Shown: positions 34,911 through 42,694 of the stretch, piece by piece
How the letters are laid out: the number at the start of each line of letters is the position of its first letter
How positions within the stretch are numbered: position 1 is the first letter of the stretch
Translations under genes and position numbers: made by a program
From: Rathayibacter sp. VKM Ac-2857
GTDB taxonomy: Bacteria > Actinomycetota > Actinomycetes > Actinomycetales > Microbacteriaceae
DNA length: 64,000 nucleotides
Assembly: GCF_013205025.1 (NCBI RefSeq)
Contig: NZ_JABMLE010000001.1
Location: 1,550,001 to 1,614,000 of the forward strand
Direction of reading: 5' to 3'
The notes under the pieces: generated by a model
Databases searched by the model: none
What the model was told of the DNA's origin: nothing
What the model saw: only the letters and a program-made list of their open reading frames with translations

Positions 34911-35881
34911 GAGTTCTTCTCCTGACGAGCCGTCCACACCATGTACGGGACGACGATGACGAGGGTGATCACGAGCAGGACCGTGGCGATCGCGTTGCCC
35001 TGGCCGTACTCGTGGTTGTTGAAGGACTGCTGGAACGACCACAGCGCGAGCACCTGCGTCTGCTGCGCGGGGCCGCCGCCGGTCATGCCGACGATCAGGT
35101 CGAACACCTTGATCGAGTTGATGATCGTGAGGACCACGACGATGACCGTGGTCGGCCGCAGCGCCGGGATCGTCACGTTGCGGAACACCTGCCAGGCGTT
35201 CGCGCCGTCGAGCCGCGCCGCCTCGACATGGTCGGGCGAGACGCTCTGCAGGCCGGCGAGGAAGAGCACCATGTTCGTGCCCGCGATCTGCCAGACGAAG
35301 GCCGCGAAGATCGAGTAGAGCGCGAGGTTCTTGTCCCCGAGCCACTGCACCTCGGCCAGCCACGGCAGGTCGAACAGCTGGGCGAGGTTCACGCCGACGC
35401 CGTAGTTGGGGTTGTACATCCAGCGCCACATGTTCGCGATGGCGATCGGGGCGAGCACGCCCGGGATGTAGAAGAGCGAGCGGAAGGCGTTGCGCCCGAA
35501 CAGCGGGCGGTTGAGCGCCAGCGCCATCACGAGGCCCAGGCCGACGGGGATGAACAGCGAGAGCACCACCCAGATCAGGGTGTTCGAGAACGCGGTCCAG
35601 AACACCGGGTCCTGGGTGAAGATGCGCACGTAGTTCTGCAGGCCGACGAAGACCTGCGGAGCGCCCTGGAACCCGGACCACTCGAAGAAGCTGAGCCGCA
35701 CCGACTCGAGCGAGGGGCCGACCACGAAGACGAGGTAGGCGGCCAGCGCCGGCGCCAGGAACGGCAGGGCGGCGAGGAAGCCGGTGCCGCCGAAGCGGGC
35801 GAGGGCCCGGCGGCGCGGGTGCTTGGGCCGCGGCTGCTCCGGGGCGGCCCGCCGCGGGCGGGCGGGGGTGGATGTCGTCAT
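34907..35881 (-). CDS. Carbohydrate ABC transporter permease (MalF/UgpA family)
   Basis: 324 residues from ATG 35881, which follows GAGAGG; a GTG at 35908 is possible but has no ribosome site. A basic, Pro-rich N-tail (~35 residues) precedes six membrane segments. EAA loop VEAARLDGANAWQVFRNVTI; other marks are PFLAPALAAYLVFVVGPSL and FYIPGVLAPIAIANMWRWMY. No ATPase gene is in this operon, so a shared MsiK-type ATPase encoded elsewhere is expected, as is usual in actinobacteria. Confidence 0.93.
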   Translation of the reverse strand: MTTSTPARPRRAAPEQPRPKHPRRRALARFGGTGFLAALPFLAPALAAYLVFVVGPSLESVRLSFFEWSGFQGAPQVFVGLQNYVRIFTQDPVFWTAFSNTLIWVVLSLFIPVGLGLVMALALNRPLFGRNAFRSLFYIPGVLAPIAIANMWRWMYNPNYGVGVNLAQLFDLPWLAEVQWLGDKNLALYSIFAAFVWQIAGTNMVLFLAGLQSVSPDHVEAARLDGANAWQVFRNVTIPALRPTTVIVVVLTIINSIKVFDLIVGMTGGGPAQQTQVLALWSFQQSFNNHEYGQGNAIATVLLVITLVIVVPYMVWTARQEKNS

Positions 35882-35933
35882 GTCGGACCTCTCGGACGTC
35901 TCGGACACGGGGATGCTCGGGCACGGGGGCGCG

Positions 35934-35962
35934 GGGCGGAGGAGGCGCGGCCCCCTCCGCCC
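35934..35962 (-). terminator. Attenuator-like hairpin between binding-protein and permease genes
   Basis: A 9-bp stem (GGGCGGAGG / CCTCCGCCC) with an 11-base loop starts 6 bases after the stop of the binding-protein gene and precedes the permease gene of the same operon. Confidence 0.5.
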
Positions 35963-35968
35963 GCGGCG

Positions 35969-37249
35969 TCACTGCTGGTCGATGAACGTCTGGAACTCGG
36001 CGCCGGCGTCGGCCGGGTCGAGCTCGCCGGTCGCGACCAGGTTCTGGATGCGCCAGTACTCCGTGGTCTGCGACTGCGAGAGGTTCTGGTCGTTGTTCAT
36101 GTAGACGCCGGTCGCCGCCTCGGTGATCGGGTTCCAGAGGGCGTCGAAGGCGCTCTGGTCCTCGGGGGCGACGTCGACGTTGACCGAGCGGCTGCCGAAG
36201 GTGGCGATGAACTTCGCCTGCGCCTCGGGCGAGGTCAGGTAGTCGAGGAACTTCGCGGCCTCGTCGGGGTGCTCGGAGTTCGCGGAGATGTAGTTGTTCT
36301 CGTTGAAGCCGTAGATGCGGTCGGTGCCCGTGGGGAAGGCGAAGATGCCGACCGAGTCCTCGGACATCCCGGCGTCGCGGATCTGCTGGTTGAACCAGTC
36401 GCCCTCGATCGCCATGGCCGCCTTGCCGCCGAAGAAGAGCGAGCTCGACTCGTCGTTGTTGATCGAGATGAAGCCGCTGTTGACGTAGTCCTTCGTCCAG
36501 GTGGCGAACTCGGTGAAGGTGTCGGTGACGCAGGACTCGTCGGCCCAGCTCGCCTCGCCGGTGACGAGGGCCTGGTAGCCGTCGGCGCCGCACTCGGTCT
36601 CGAGCAGGCTGTCGAGCAGGCGCATCACGTGCCAGTTGACGGTGCCGCCGAACTCGAACGGGGTGATGCCCGCGTCCTTCAGCTTCCCGGCGTCCTCGAC
36701 CAGCTCGTCGTAGGAAGTGGGCGCGGCGTCGATGCCGGCCTGCTCGAAGAGGTCCTTGTTGTAGAAGACCGCCTCGGTGCGCTGGGTGTAGGGGACGCCG
36801 TCGTAGCCGCCGTACTGGGTGACGGTGGACATCGTGGTGTCGGAGAAGCGGTCGGCCCAGCCGTACTCGTCGTAGTACTCCTTCAGGTCCAGGCTCGCGC
36901 CGGCGTCGATGAACTCGCCGCCGAGACCGGGGCCGGCCCAGGAGAAGAAGAGGTCGGGGGCGCCGCTCGTGCCCAGCGTGGTGCGGAGCGCGTCCTTGTG
37001 CGCGTCCACCGCCCGCTGCTCGACCTTGACGGTGATGTCGGGGTTCGCCTCCTCGAAATCGCTGACGATCTCGTTGATCGTCGCGTTCGCGGAGTCGGCC
37101 GACTCGGTGAGCTTGAACCAGGTGATCTCGGTCTTGCCGCCGGAGTCACCGCCGCTCGCGGAGCAGCCGGCCAGGCCGGCGAGGAGGAGGGCGCCCGTGG
37201 CGAGGGCGACGGATCGGGTCAGAGCACTGGAACGGGTCAGAGCACGCAT
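35969..37249 (-). CDS. Extracellular solute-binding lipoprotein, family 1 (sugar)
   Basis: 426 residues. ATG at 37249 follows AAAGGA at 8 bases. The lipobox is LLAGLAGC. The MalE-like fold is visible in ITWFKLTESADSANATINEI, APDLFFSWAGPGLGGEF, GVPYTQRTEAVFYNKDLFEQ and GKAAMAIEGDWFNQQI, with HPDEAAKFLDYLTSPEAQAK near the end. First gene of the operon under the promoter at 37361-37389. The ligand is unknown, likely an oligosaccharide. Confidence 0.93.
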   Translation of the reverse strand: MRALTRSSALTRSVALATGALLLAGLAGCSASGGDSGGKTEITWFKLTESADSANATINEIVSDFEEANPDITVKVEQRAVDAHKDALRTTLGTSGAPDLFFSWAGPGLGGEFIDAGASLDLKEYYDEYGWADRFSDTTMSTVTQYGGYDGVPYTQRTEAVFYNKDLFEQAGIDAAPTSYDELVEDAGKLKDAGITPFEFGGTVNWHVMRLLDSLLETECGADGYQALVTGEASWADESCVTDTFTEFATWTKDYVNSGFISINNDESSSLFFGGKAAMAIEGDWFNQQIRDAGMSEDSVGIFAFPTGTDRIYGFNENNYISANSEHPDEAAKFLDYLTSPEAQAKFIATFGSRSVNVDVAPEDQSAFDALWNPITEAATGVYMNNDQNLSQSQTTEYWRIQNLVATGELDPADAGAEFQTFIDQQ

Positions 37250-37353
37250 CTTCGCGTCCTTTCGCTGCTCGACATCGCAGCAGCGCGACATCGACGTCGG
37301 ATCCGCCGAACGGGGCCGGGACTGGAGCTCCAGCGGCGGTGGATGAGGGATAC

Positions 37354-37396
37354 GTTATCGATAACACATTCGCGCGACAATGCGCGCAACCGGTTG
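37354..37396 (-). promoter_or_regulatory. LacI-type operator palindromes over the promoter of the binding-protein operon
   Basis: On the minus strand a -35 TTGCGC (37384-37389) and a -10 TGTTAT (37361-37366) have a 17-base spacer. The 12-bp palindrome GTTATCGATAAC (37354-37365) covers the -10, and a 10-bp palindrome CAACCGGTTG (37387-37396) covers the -35. Both have the central CG favoured by LacI proteins. The divergent lacI-type gene at 37477 is the obvious regulator. Confidence 0.7.
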
Positions 37397-37476
37397 ATAG
37401 GTCACGATCGGGTAACGCGGAGCGGCCGGAATCGGCTCAGTAGAGTGAGCGGGTCGCCGCCAGGGAGGGAGCCTCG

Positions 37477-38505
37477 ATGTCGAGCACGTCCCCGCCCCGC
37501 GCACGGCCGAGCATGGCCGACGTCGGGCGGCACGCCGAGGTCTCGGCGCAGACCGTCTCCCGCTTCTTCACCGGTGGCTACGTCGCTCCGGCGACGCGCG
37601 TGCGCATCGAGGCGGCGATCGCCGAGCTCGGCTACCGGCACAACCGCGTCGCCAGGAACCTGCGGGTGCAGCGGACCGACACGGTCGGCTTCCTCGCGAT
37701 GGGGCCGCTGAACTACGGGCACTCCGAGCTGCTGACCGGGGTGAGCCGGGCGGCGCGCGCCGAGGGGCTCTCGCTGATCACGGCACTGCTCGAGGTCGGG
37801 CCGGACGCCCCCGGGGCGCGCGAGGAGATGCGGCACGCGGTCGACAAGCTGCTCTCGTTCCAGGTCGACGGGATCATCGTCGGCACGCCCTACGGCGGGC
37901 TCGACGAGCTGGTCGAGTACATCGCCGCCTCCGTGCCGGTCGTGACGCGGTCGGAGCGCGGCGGCCCGGCCGGCGACTCCACCTACGCGGACTCCTACGG
38001 CGCCGGCTATCTCGGCACCCGGCACCTGCTCGAGCTCGGGCACCGGCGGATCCTGCACCTCGCCGGGCCCGGCGACCGCAACGAGGCCGTCGACCGCGAG
38101 CGCGGCTACCGGGCGGCGCTGACGGAGGCGGGGGTCGCCCCGCTCGAGGTGCTGCGCTGTGCCGAGTGGGACGCGGAGTCGGGCGCCGCGCAGGGCCGGT
38201 CCGTCGATCCGGAGTCGTTCACCGCGGTCTCGGCCGCCAACGACCAGATCGCGCTCGGCTTCCTCCGCGCGATGGCCGAGCGCGGCCGGACGGCGCCCGG
38301 CGACTACTCGATCGTCGGCGTCGACGACATGCCGGACTCCGCGTACTACTCGCCCCCGCTGACGACGATGCACCTGGACCACCAGCTGCTGGGCGAGAAG
38401 GCCCTGCAGATGCTGGCCGCGCGCATCCGCACCGGCGAGCGCCAGGAGCGGACGGCGGTCACCGCCCGCCTGGTGCTGCGCTCGTCGACGGCACCGCTGC
38501 GCTGA
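37477..38505 (+). CDS. LacI-family transcriptional regulator
   Basis: 342 residues. ATG at 37477 follows GGAGGGAG at 5 bases. The helix-turn-helix (MADVGRHAEVSAQTVSRFFT) and hinge helix (NRVARNLRVQRTDTVGFLAM) are intact. The sugar-binding domain has VDGIIVGTPYGGLDELVEYI, HRRILHLAGPGDRNEAVDRE and SIVGVDDMPDSAYYSPPLTT. It likely represses the divergent importer/DUF5605 operon and itself until its sugar is present. A -10 TAGAGT sits at 37441-37446. Confidence 0.93.
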   Translation: MSSTSPPRARPSMADVGRHAEVSAQTVSRFFTGGYVAPATRVRIEAAIAELGYRHNRVARNLRVQRTDTVGFLAMGPLNYGHSELLTGVSRAARAEGLSLITALLEVGPDAPGAREEMRHAVDKLLSFQVDGIIVGTPYGGLDELVEYIAASVPVVTRSERGGPAGDSTYADSYGAGYLGTRHLLELGHRRILHLAGPGDRNEAVDRERGYRAALTEAGVAPLEVLRCAEWDAESGAAQGRSVDPESFTAVSAANDQIALGFLRAMAERGRTAPGDYSIVGVDDMPDSAYYSPPLTTMHLDHQLLGEKALQMLAARIRTGERQERTAVTARLVLRSSTAPLR

Positions 38506-38510
38506 CCGCG

Positions 38511-38740
38511 GGGTCTCGATACGCCGCTGCGCGGCTACTCGACCAGCAGGGGAAGAGCCGCCTGCCTCATGCTGATCGAGTAGCCCTCGCAGAGGGCGTA
38601 TCGAGATCCACCACCGTCAGAACCAGGGTCTGCAGACCTGCCCTCTTGAGGACGCCGGGTCTCGATACGCCCCTGCGGGGCTACTCGACCAGCATGACTG
38701 CAGCCGTCGCTGCGAATCGATTCATGCTGATCGAGTCAGC
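38511..38740. repeat. Family B repeat cluster
   Basis: A single right half (GGGTCTCGATACGCCGCTGC), then a full ~130-base element (38568-38698) with the middle GGGTCTGCAGACCTGCC, then a truncated left half (CATGCTGATCGAGT). The left stem is CCCTC-GCA-GAGGG, the right CCCCTGCGGGG. Lies between convergent genes. Confidence 0.88.
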
Positions 38741-38749
38741 AGGTGTCCC

Positions 38750-40039
38750 TCAGTCGCGCGCGCGGTCCGCGGCGGAGAGGCGGGCGAGCAGCTCGGCCAG
38801 GTCGCGGCGGACGACGGGGGCCTCGAGCGCGTCGCGGTCGGCGGCGTCGTAGGCCGCGGCGAACGCCTCGAGCTGGCGGTGGAGCTCGGTGCGCGCGGCT
38901 CCGCGGGCGACGGGCTCGAGGCGCTGCGCCAGGCGGAGGCCGGCGCGGACGACGAGCGGCTGGTCCAGCGCGTAGGCGCGGAGCGCGAGGTAGACCTCGG
39001 CGAGCAGGTCGGCGGCGGTCGGCCAGCTGCACCACAGCCGGGCGACGCCGTCGACGTCGCGGAAGCGGGTGCGCGGGCCGTCGCTGCCGCAGAGCTCCAC
39101 GAGCGCGCCGGTCAGGGCGTCGAGAGCGCTGACGGCGGTGTACGGGTCGTTCGTGCCGGTCGCGAGGCCGCGGACGCCGATCTCGACGACCTGCTGCACG
39201 GCGTAGCGGAGGTCCTGGTGCGGGGTGCGCGCGTCGGCGATCACGACCGCGGCGAGCGCCGCCTCCTCGAGGTCACCCCCGCCGACGAGCTCGAGCACGG
39301 GATCGCCGGCCAGCACGTGATCGCCGGGCTGGGCGAGCACCCGCAGCACCGCGTCGTGGCGGGCGCCGAGCGCGACCAGGCGCTCGATCTCGAGCTGCTC
39401 GACGTAGCCCGCGCGCGGGGCGGCGAGCACGACGCCGCCGGCGGGGAAGGGCTCCTCGCGCGGGTCCCGCTCCCCCTCGCCCGACAGCTCCGCGATGACG
39501 TCCTCGAGCTCGCCGAGCACGCGCTTCTGCAGCGTGGTCACCTGCACCGACAGCGCGATGTGGTGGATGAAGTAGACGAGCACCGCGACGTCGCCGACCG
39601 CCAGCACCACCGCGAAGCCGACCGCGACGACCGGCACGAAGGCGAGGGTCGCGTCCTCCTCGGTGTGCACCGAGCGCAGCACGATCAGCGAGTAGAGGAA
39701 CGTCGAGGTCAGCACCGCCAGGACGACCTGGTTGCCGCGGTCGGCCATGAAGTTGCGGACCAGGCGCGGCCCGTAGGCGGAGGACGTGGTCGCGAGGACG
39801 GAGATCGTGATCGAGAACGAGGTCGCGGCGACCCCGAGCATCGTGCCGCCGATCGCGGAGAGGATCGCCCGGCCGCCGGTCGCGGAGAGGTCCTCGACGA
39901 GGGGCAGGTCCTGGATGCCGGCCCGGATCAGCAGCCGGTCGAGCTCGATGAGGCCGAAGGCCAGGGCGATCGCGAGGATCCCGAAGAGGGTGGGCAGGAA
40001 CCAGAACGATTCGCGGGCGTGCAGGAGCCGGGAGCGCAT
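38750..40039 (-). CDS. DUF2254 family membrane protein
   Basis: 429 residues. ATG at 40039 lies 6 bases after TAGCCT and has no spaced ribosome site, which fits a leaderless mRNA. The N-terminal half has four membrane segments (FLPTLFGILAIALAFGLIEL, FSITISVLATTSSAYGPRLV, VVLAVLTSTFLYSLIVLRSV, VAVGFAVVLAVGDVAVLVYF) and the family's IHHIALSVQVTTLQ. The C-terminal half is cytosolic (ATGTNDPYTAVSALDALTGA). DUF2254 proteins are widespread but have no assigned function. Confidence 0.9.
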   Translation of the reverse strand: MRSRLLHARESFWFLPTLFGILAIALAFGLIELDRLLIRAGIQDLPLVEDLSATGGRAILSAIGGTMLGVAATSFSITISVLATTSSAYGPRLVRNFMADRGNQVVLAVLTSTFLYSLIVLRSVHTEEDATLAFVPVVAVGFAVVLAVGDVAVLVYFIHHIALSVQVTTLQKRVLGELEDVIAELSGEGERDPREEPFPAGGVVLAAPRAGYVEQLEIERLVALGARHDAVLRVLAQPGDHVLAGDPVLELVGGGDLEEAALAAVVIADARTPHQDLRYAVQQVVEIGVRGLATGTNDPYTAVSALDALTGALVELCGSDGPRTRFRDVDGVARLWCSWPTAADLLAEVYLALRAYALDQPLVVRAGLRLAQRLEPVARGAARTELHRQLEAFAAAYDAADRDALEAPVVRRDLAELLARLSAADRARD

Positions 40040-40070
40040 CCTCGAAGGCTAGACGGGCGGGCGGTGGGCG

Positions 40071-40277
40071 GGCCTCGATACGCCCTGCGGGCTACTCGAC
40101 CAGCGTGGGCCTCGGAGAGGGCGGATCGACATCAGCACTTCTGCAGGACGTGGGTCTCGATGCGCCGCTCCGCGGCTACTCGACCGGCATGTGCCGCCGC
40201 TGACCGCGCGGGCCTCGCAGGGGCGACCGCTTCATGCTGATCGAGTAGCCCGCGCAGCGGGCGTATCGAGATCCACC
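40071..40277. repeat. Family B repeat cluster
   Basis: Two right halves (40071-40107, 40152-40191) and one left half (40232-40277, CATGCTGATCGAGTAGCCCG) separated by unrelated sequence, between the DUF2254 start region and the alcohol dehydrogenase stop. Confidence 0.85.
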
Positions 40278-40293
40278 GCTCCGCGAGGAAGGG

Positions 40294-41340
40294 CTACGGG
40301 ACGATGACGGCGCGGCCACGGACCGTGCCGGCGTGCAGGTCGGCGTAGGCGCGGGGCGCGTCGGCGAGGGCGTACTGCTGCACCTCGACGTCGATCCGGC
40401 CGGCCTTGGCGAGCTCGAAGACCTCGATCAGCTCGCTGCGGGAGCCCCAGTAGGGGATGCGCAGGGCCGCGTCGTAGGCGATGGTGCCGAAGCCGACGGT
40501 CGCCTGACCGCCGCCGATGCCGACGATGGTCACGTCCGACTCGACGGCGGCGACCGCGGTGGCGGTGGCGATGGTCGGGCCGGCGCCGACGAAGTCGAAG
40601 ACGGCGTCCGCGCCGAGCCCGCCGGTGATCTCGCGGATCTTCTCGGCCGCGGAGGCGTCGCTGATCAGCGTGACGTCCGCTCCGACGTGCTTCGCCAGCT
40701 CGAGCTTCTCCTCGCTGATGTCGAGCACGATCACCGTCGCTCCCGAGAGCGCCTTGAGGATCTGGATGCCGACGTGGCCGAGCCCGCCCGAGCCGATGAC
40801 GACGGCGTAGGTGCCCGCGCCGAGCTTCGGGAGGCTGCGCTTGATCGCGTGGTACGGCGTGAGGCCGGCGTCGGTGAGCGAGACGTTCTTCACCGGGTCG
40901 AGGTCGCCGATCGGGATCAGGTGGCGGACGTCGTCGACGATCATGTACTCCGCCATCGAGCCCTGGCTGCCGAGGCCGGGCGGGCGGATGCCCTCGGCGG
41001 CGGCGTTAGTGCAGTAGTTCTCCGCGCCGCGCGAGCAGTTGAGGCAGTGGCCGCAGCCCCACGGTCCGTAGACGGCGACGGCCTCGCCGATCTGCAGGCC
41101 GGTCTCGACGCCCGGGCCGAACTCCTCGATCACGCCGGCGCCCTCATGGCCGAGCGTCAGCGGCAGCGGGTACTGCTGGGCGAGGTAGTCCTCCTCGGGG
41201 AGGCTCATCACGTAGTCGTCGGAGTGGCAGACGCCGGCCGCGGTCACCCGCAGCAGGATCTCGCCAGGGCCGGGCACGGGCTTCTCGATCTCGACGACCT
41301 CGGGGGCCTGTCCGACGGTGGTGTAGCGCAGTGCCTTCAC
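40294..41340 (-). CDS. Zinc-dependent alcohol dehydrogenase (NAD(P)), AdhP/AdhA type
   Basis: 348 residues, GTG at 41340 after AAGGAGGAA. Catalytic zinc ligands are Cys in GVCHSDD, the His-Glu pair in TLGHEGAG and a later Cys/Asp. The structural zinc site has four Cys in CGHCLNCSRGAENYC. The Rossmann motif is VIGSGGLGHVGIQ. It interconverts alcohols and aldehydes. Divergent from the lacI-type gene at 41547 by 206 bases, so it may belong to the same sugar response (inference). Confidence 0.92.
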   Translation of the reverse strand: MKALRYTTVGQAPEVVEIEKPVPGPGEILLRVTAAGVCHSDDYVMSLPEEDYLAQQYPLPLTLGHEGAGVIEEFGPGVETGLQIGEAVAVYGPWGCGHCLNCSRGAENYCTNAAAEGIRPPGLGSQGSMAEYMIVDDVRHLIPIGDLDPVKNVSLTDAGLTPYHAIKRSLPKLGAGTYAVVIGSGGLGHVGIQILKALSGATVIVLDISEEKLELAKHVGADVTLISDASAAEKIREITGGLGADAVFDFVGAGPTIATATAVAAVESDVTIVGIGGGQATVGFGTIAYDAALRIPYWGSRSELIEVFELAKAGRIDVEVQQYALADAPRAYADLHAGTVRGRAVIVP

Positions 41341-41546
41341 GGTTCCTCCTTCGCCGGGCCGCGCTCCGCGCAGTCCGACATCTGTCTGCTATCGGGTGCC
41401 CTCCAGTATCCGCCGCTCTGCGTCGGCGCGCTCCGAGCGCCGGGGAGGGTTGACCTCGGCGCTCGCGCAGGACGAGGTCCGAGCCGTGGTGTATCCATGG
41501 GGTGGCCGGGAGGCCGACCACCCCGGGACGACGGAAGGCGCTCGAC

Positions 41547-42593
41547 ATGGCACCACCGCGCAGGAAGGCGACGCTCGAGTCCGTCGCCGAGCGCGCCGGC
41601 GTCTCGCTGAAGACGGCGTCGAACGCGGTCAACGGCACGGGCCGGATGGCCGAGAGCACCCGGGAGCGCGTCCGGGCGGCGGTCGAGGAGCTCGGCTACA
41701 CGGTGAACGTCGCGGCCCGGAACCTCACCCGAGGCCGGACCGATGCGGTGACCCTCGCGGTGCCGACCCTCAAGGCGGCCTATCTCGCCGAGCTGGCCGA
41801 GGCCGTCATCGAGACCGCCCGCGACATGGACCTCGCGGTCTCCGTGACGACCTACCCCGACGACGGCGGCGACGGCTCGCGCCGGCTGCTCCAGCGCTTC
41901 AACGCGCAGCTCACCGACGGACTGCTGCTCTCGCTGTCCGAGCACGAGACGCTCGACCGCTCCGCACTCGACGTCGAGTACCCCCTGGTCTGCCTGGGCA
42001 CCCGGGACACCTACGAGCTGGTCGACCGGGTGACGACCGACGACGTCGCCGACGCGCGCGCCGCCACGGCCCACCTCCTCGAGCGGGGCAGCACGACCCT
42101 CGCCGTCGTGGGCGCGCACGCCCCCTTCGACGCCGGGCTGATCGGCTCCGCTCGCGAGGGCAACGCGGAGCTGCGGCTGCGCGGCGTCTTCGAGGAGCTC
42201 GCCGCCGCGGGCCGGACGCTCGACCCGCGGCTGGTCGGCGTCACCGGCTACGACTGGACGATCGGCTCCGGCTTCCGGGTCGCCCGCCGCCTCGTCGAGG
42301 CCGGAGTGCCGTTCGACGGCCTGGTCTGCTTCAACGACGTCCTGGCCACCGGAGCGATCTCGGCGCTGCGCGAGGGCGGCCGGCGCATCCCCGACGAGGT
42401 GCAGGTGATCGGCTTCGACGACGTCGAGGAGTCGGCGTTCCTCTCTCCACCGCTCACCTCGATGGACTCGCGGATCGAGTGGATCGCCCGCACGGCGCTC
42501 GAGCGGCTGGTCGCGCGGATCGACCGCGTCGACGCTCCCGCGACAACGCTCTTCGCCCGGTCGCAGGTCGTCGCCCGCGGCACGACACGCTGA
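41547..42593 (+). CDS. LacI-family transcriptional regulator
   Basis: 348 residues. ATG at 41547 follows GGAAGG; an in-frame ATG at 41502 has no ribosome site. The helix-turn-helix is ATLESVAERAGVSLKTASNA and the hinge helix NVAARNLTRGRTDAVTLAVP. The ligand domain shows LTDGLLLSLSEHETLDRSAL, FDGLVCFNDVLATGAISALR and VIGFDDVEESAFLSPPLTSM. It probably controls the following glycan operon through the 20-bp palindrome at 42647. Confidence 0.93.
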   Translation: MAPPRRKATLESVAERAGVSLKTASNAVNGTGRMAESTRERVRAAVEELGYTVNVAARNLTRGRTDAVTLAVPTLKAAYLAELAEAVIETARDMDLAVSVTTYPDDGGDGSRRLLQRFNAQLTDGLLLSLSEHETLDRSALDVEYPLVCLGTRDTYELVDRVTTDDVADARAATAHLLERGSTTLAVVGAHAPFDAGLIGSAREGNAELRLRGVFEELAAAGRTLDPRLVGVTGYDWTIGSGFRVARRLVEAGVPFDGLVCFNDVLATGAISALREGGRRIPDEVQVIGFDDVEESAFLSPPLTSMDSRIEWIARTALERLVARIDRVDAPATTLFARSQVVARGTTR

Positions 42594-42609
42594 TCAGCGA
42601 AAAGTCTCC

Positions 42610-42666
42610 TTGCCCTCACAGGATCCTCCAGGCTAGATTCGCGTTCGTGGTACAGCGCTGTACCAC
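42610..42666 (+). promoter_or_regulatory. Promoter and 20-bp LacI-type operator of the glycan operon
   Basis: A -35 TTGCCC (42610-42615) and a -10 TAGATT (42634-42639) have an 18-base spacer. A perfect palindrome GTGGTACAGCGCTGTACCAC (42647-42666) starts 7 bases after the -10, over the expected transcription start. This is the classic position for LacI-family repression. The GH43-like gene starts 28 bases further on. Confidence 0.8.
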
Positions 42667-42694
42667 GGTGGACCTGCGATGACGGAGGCACTTC

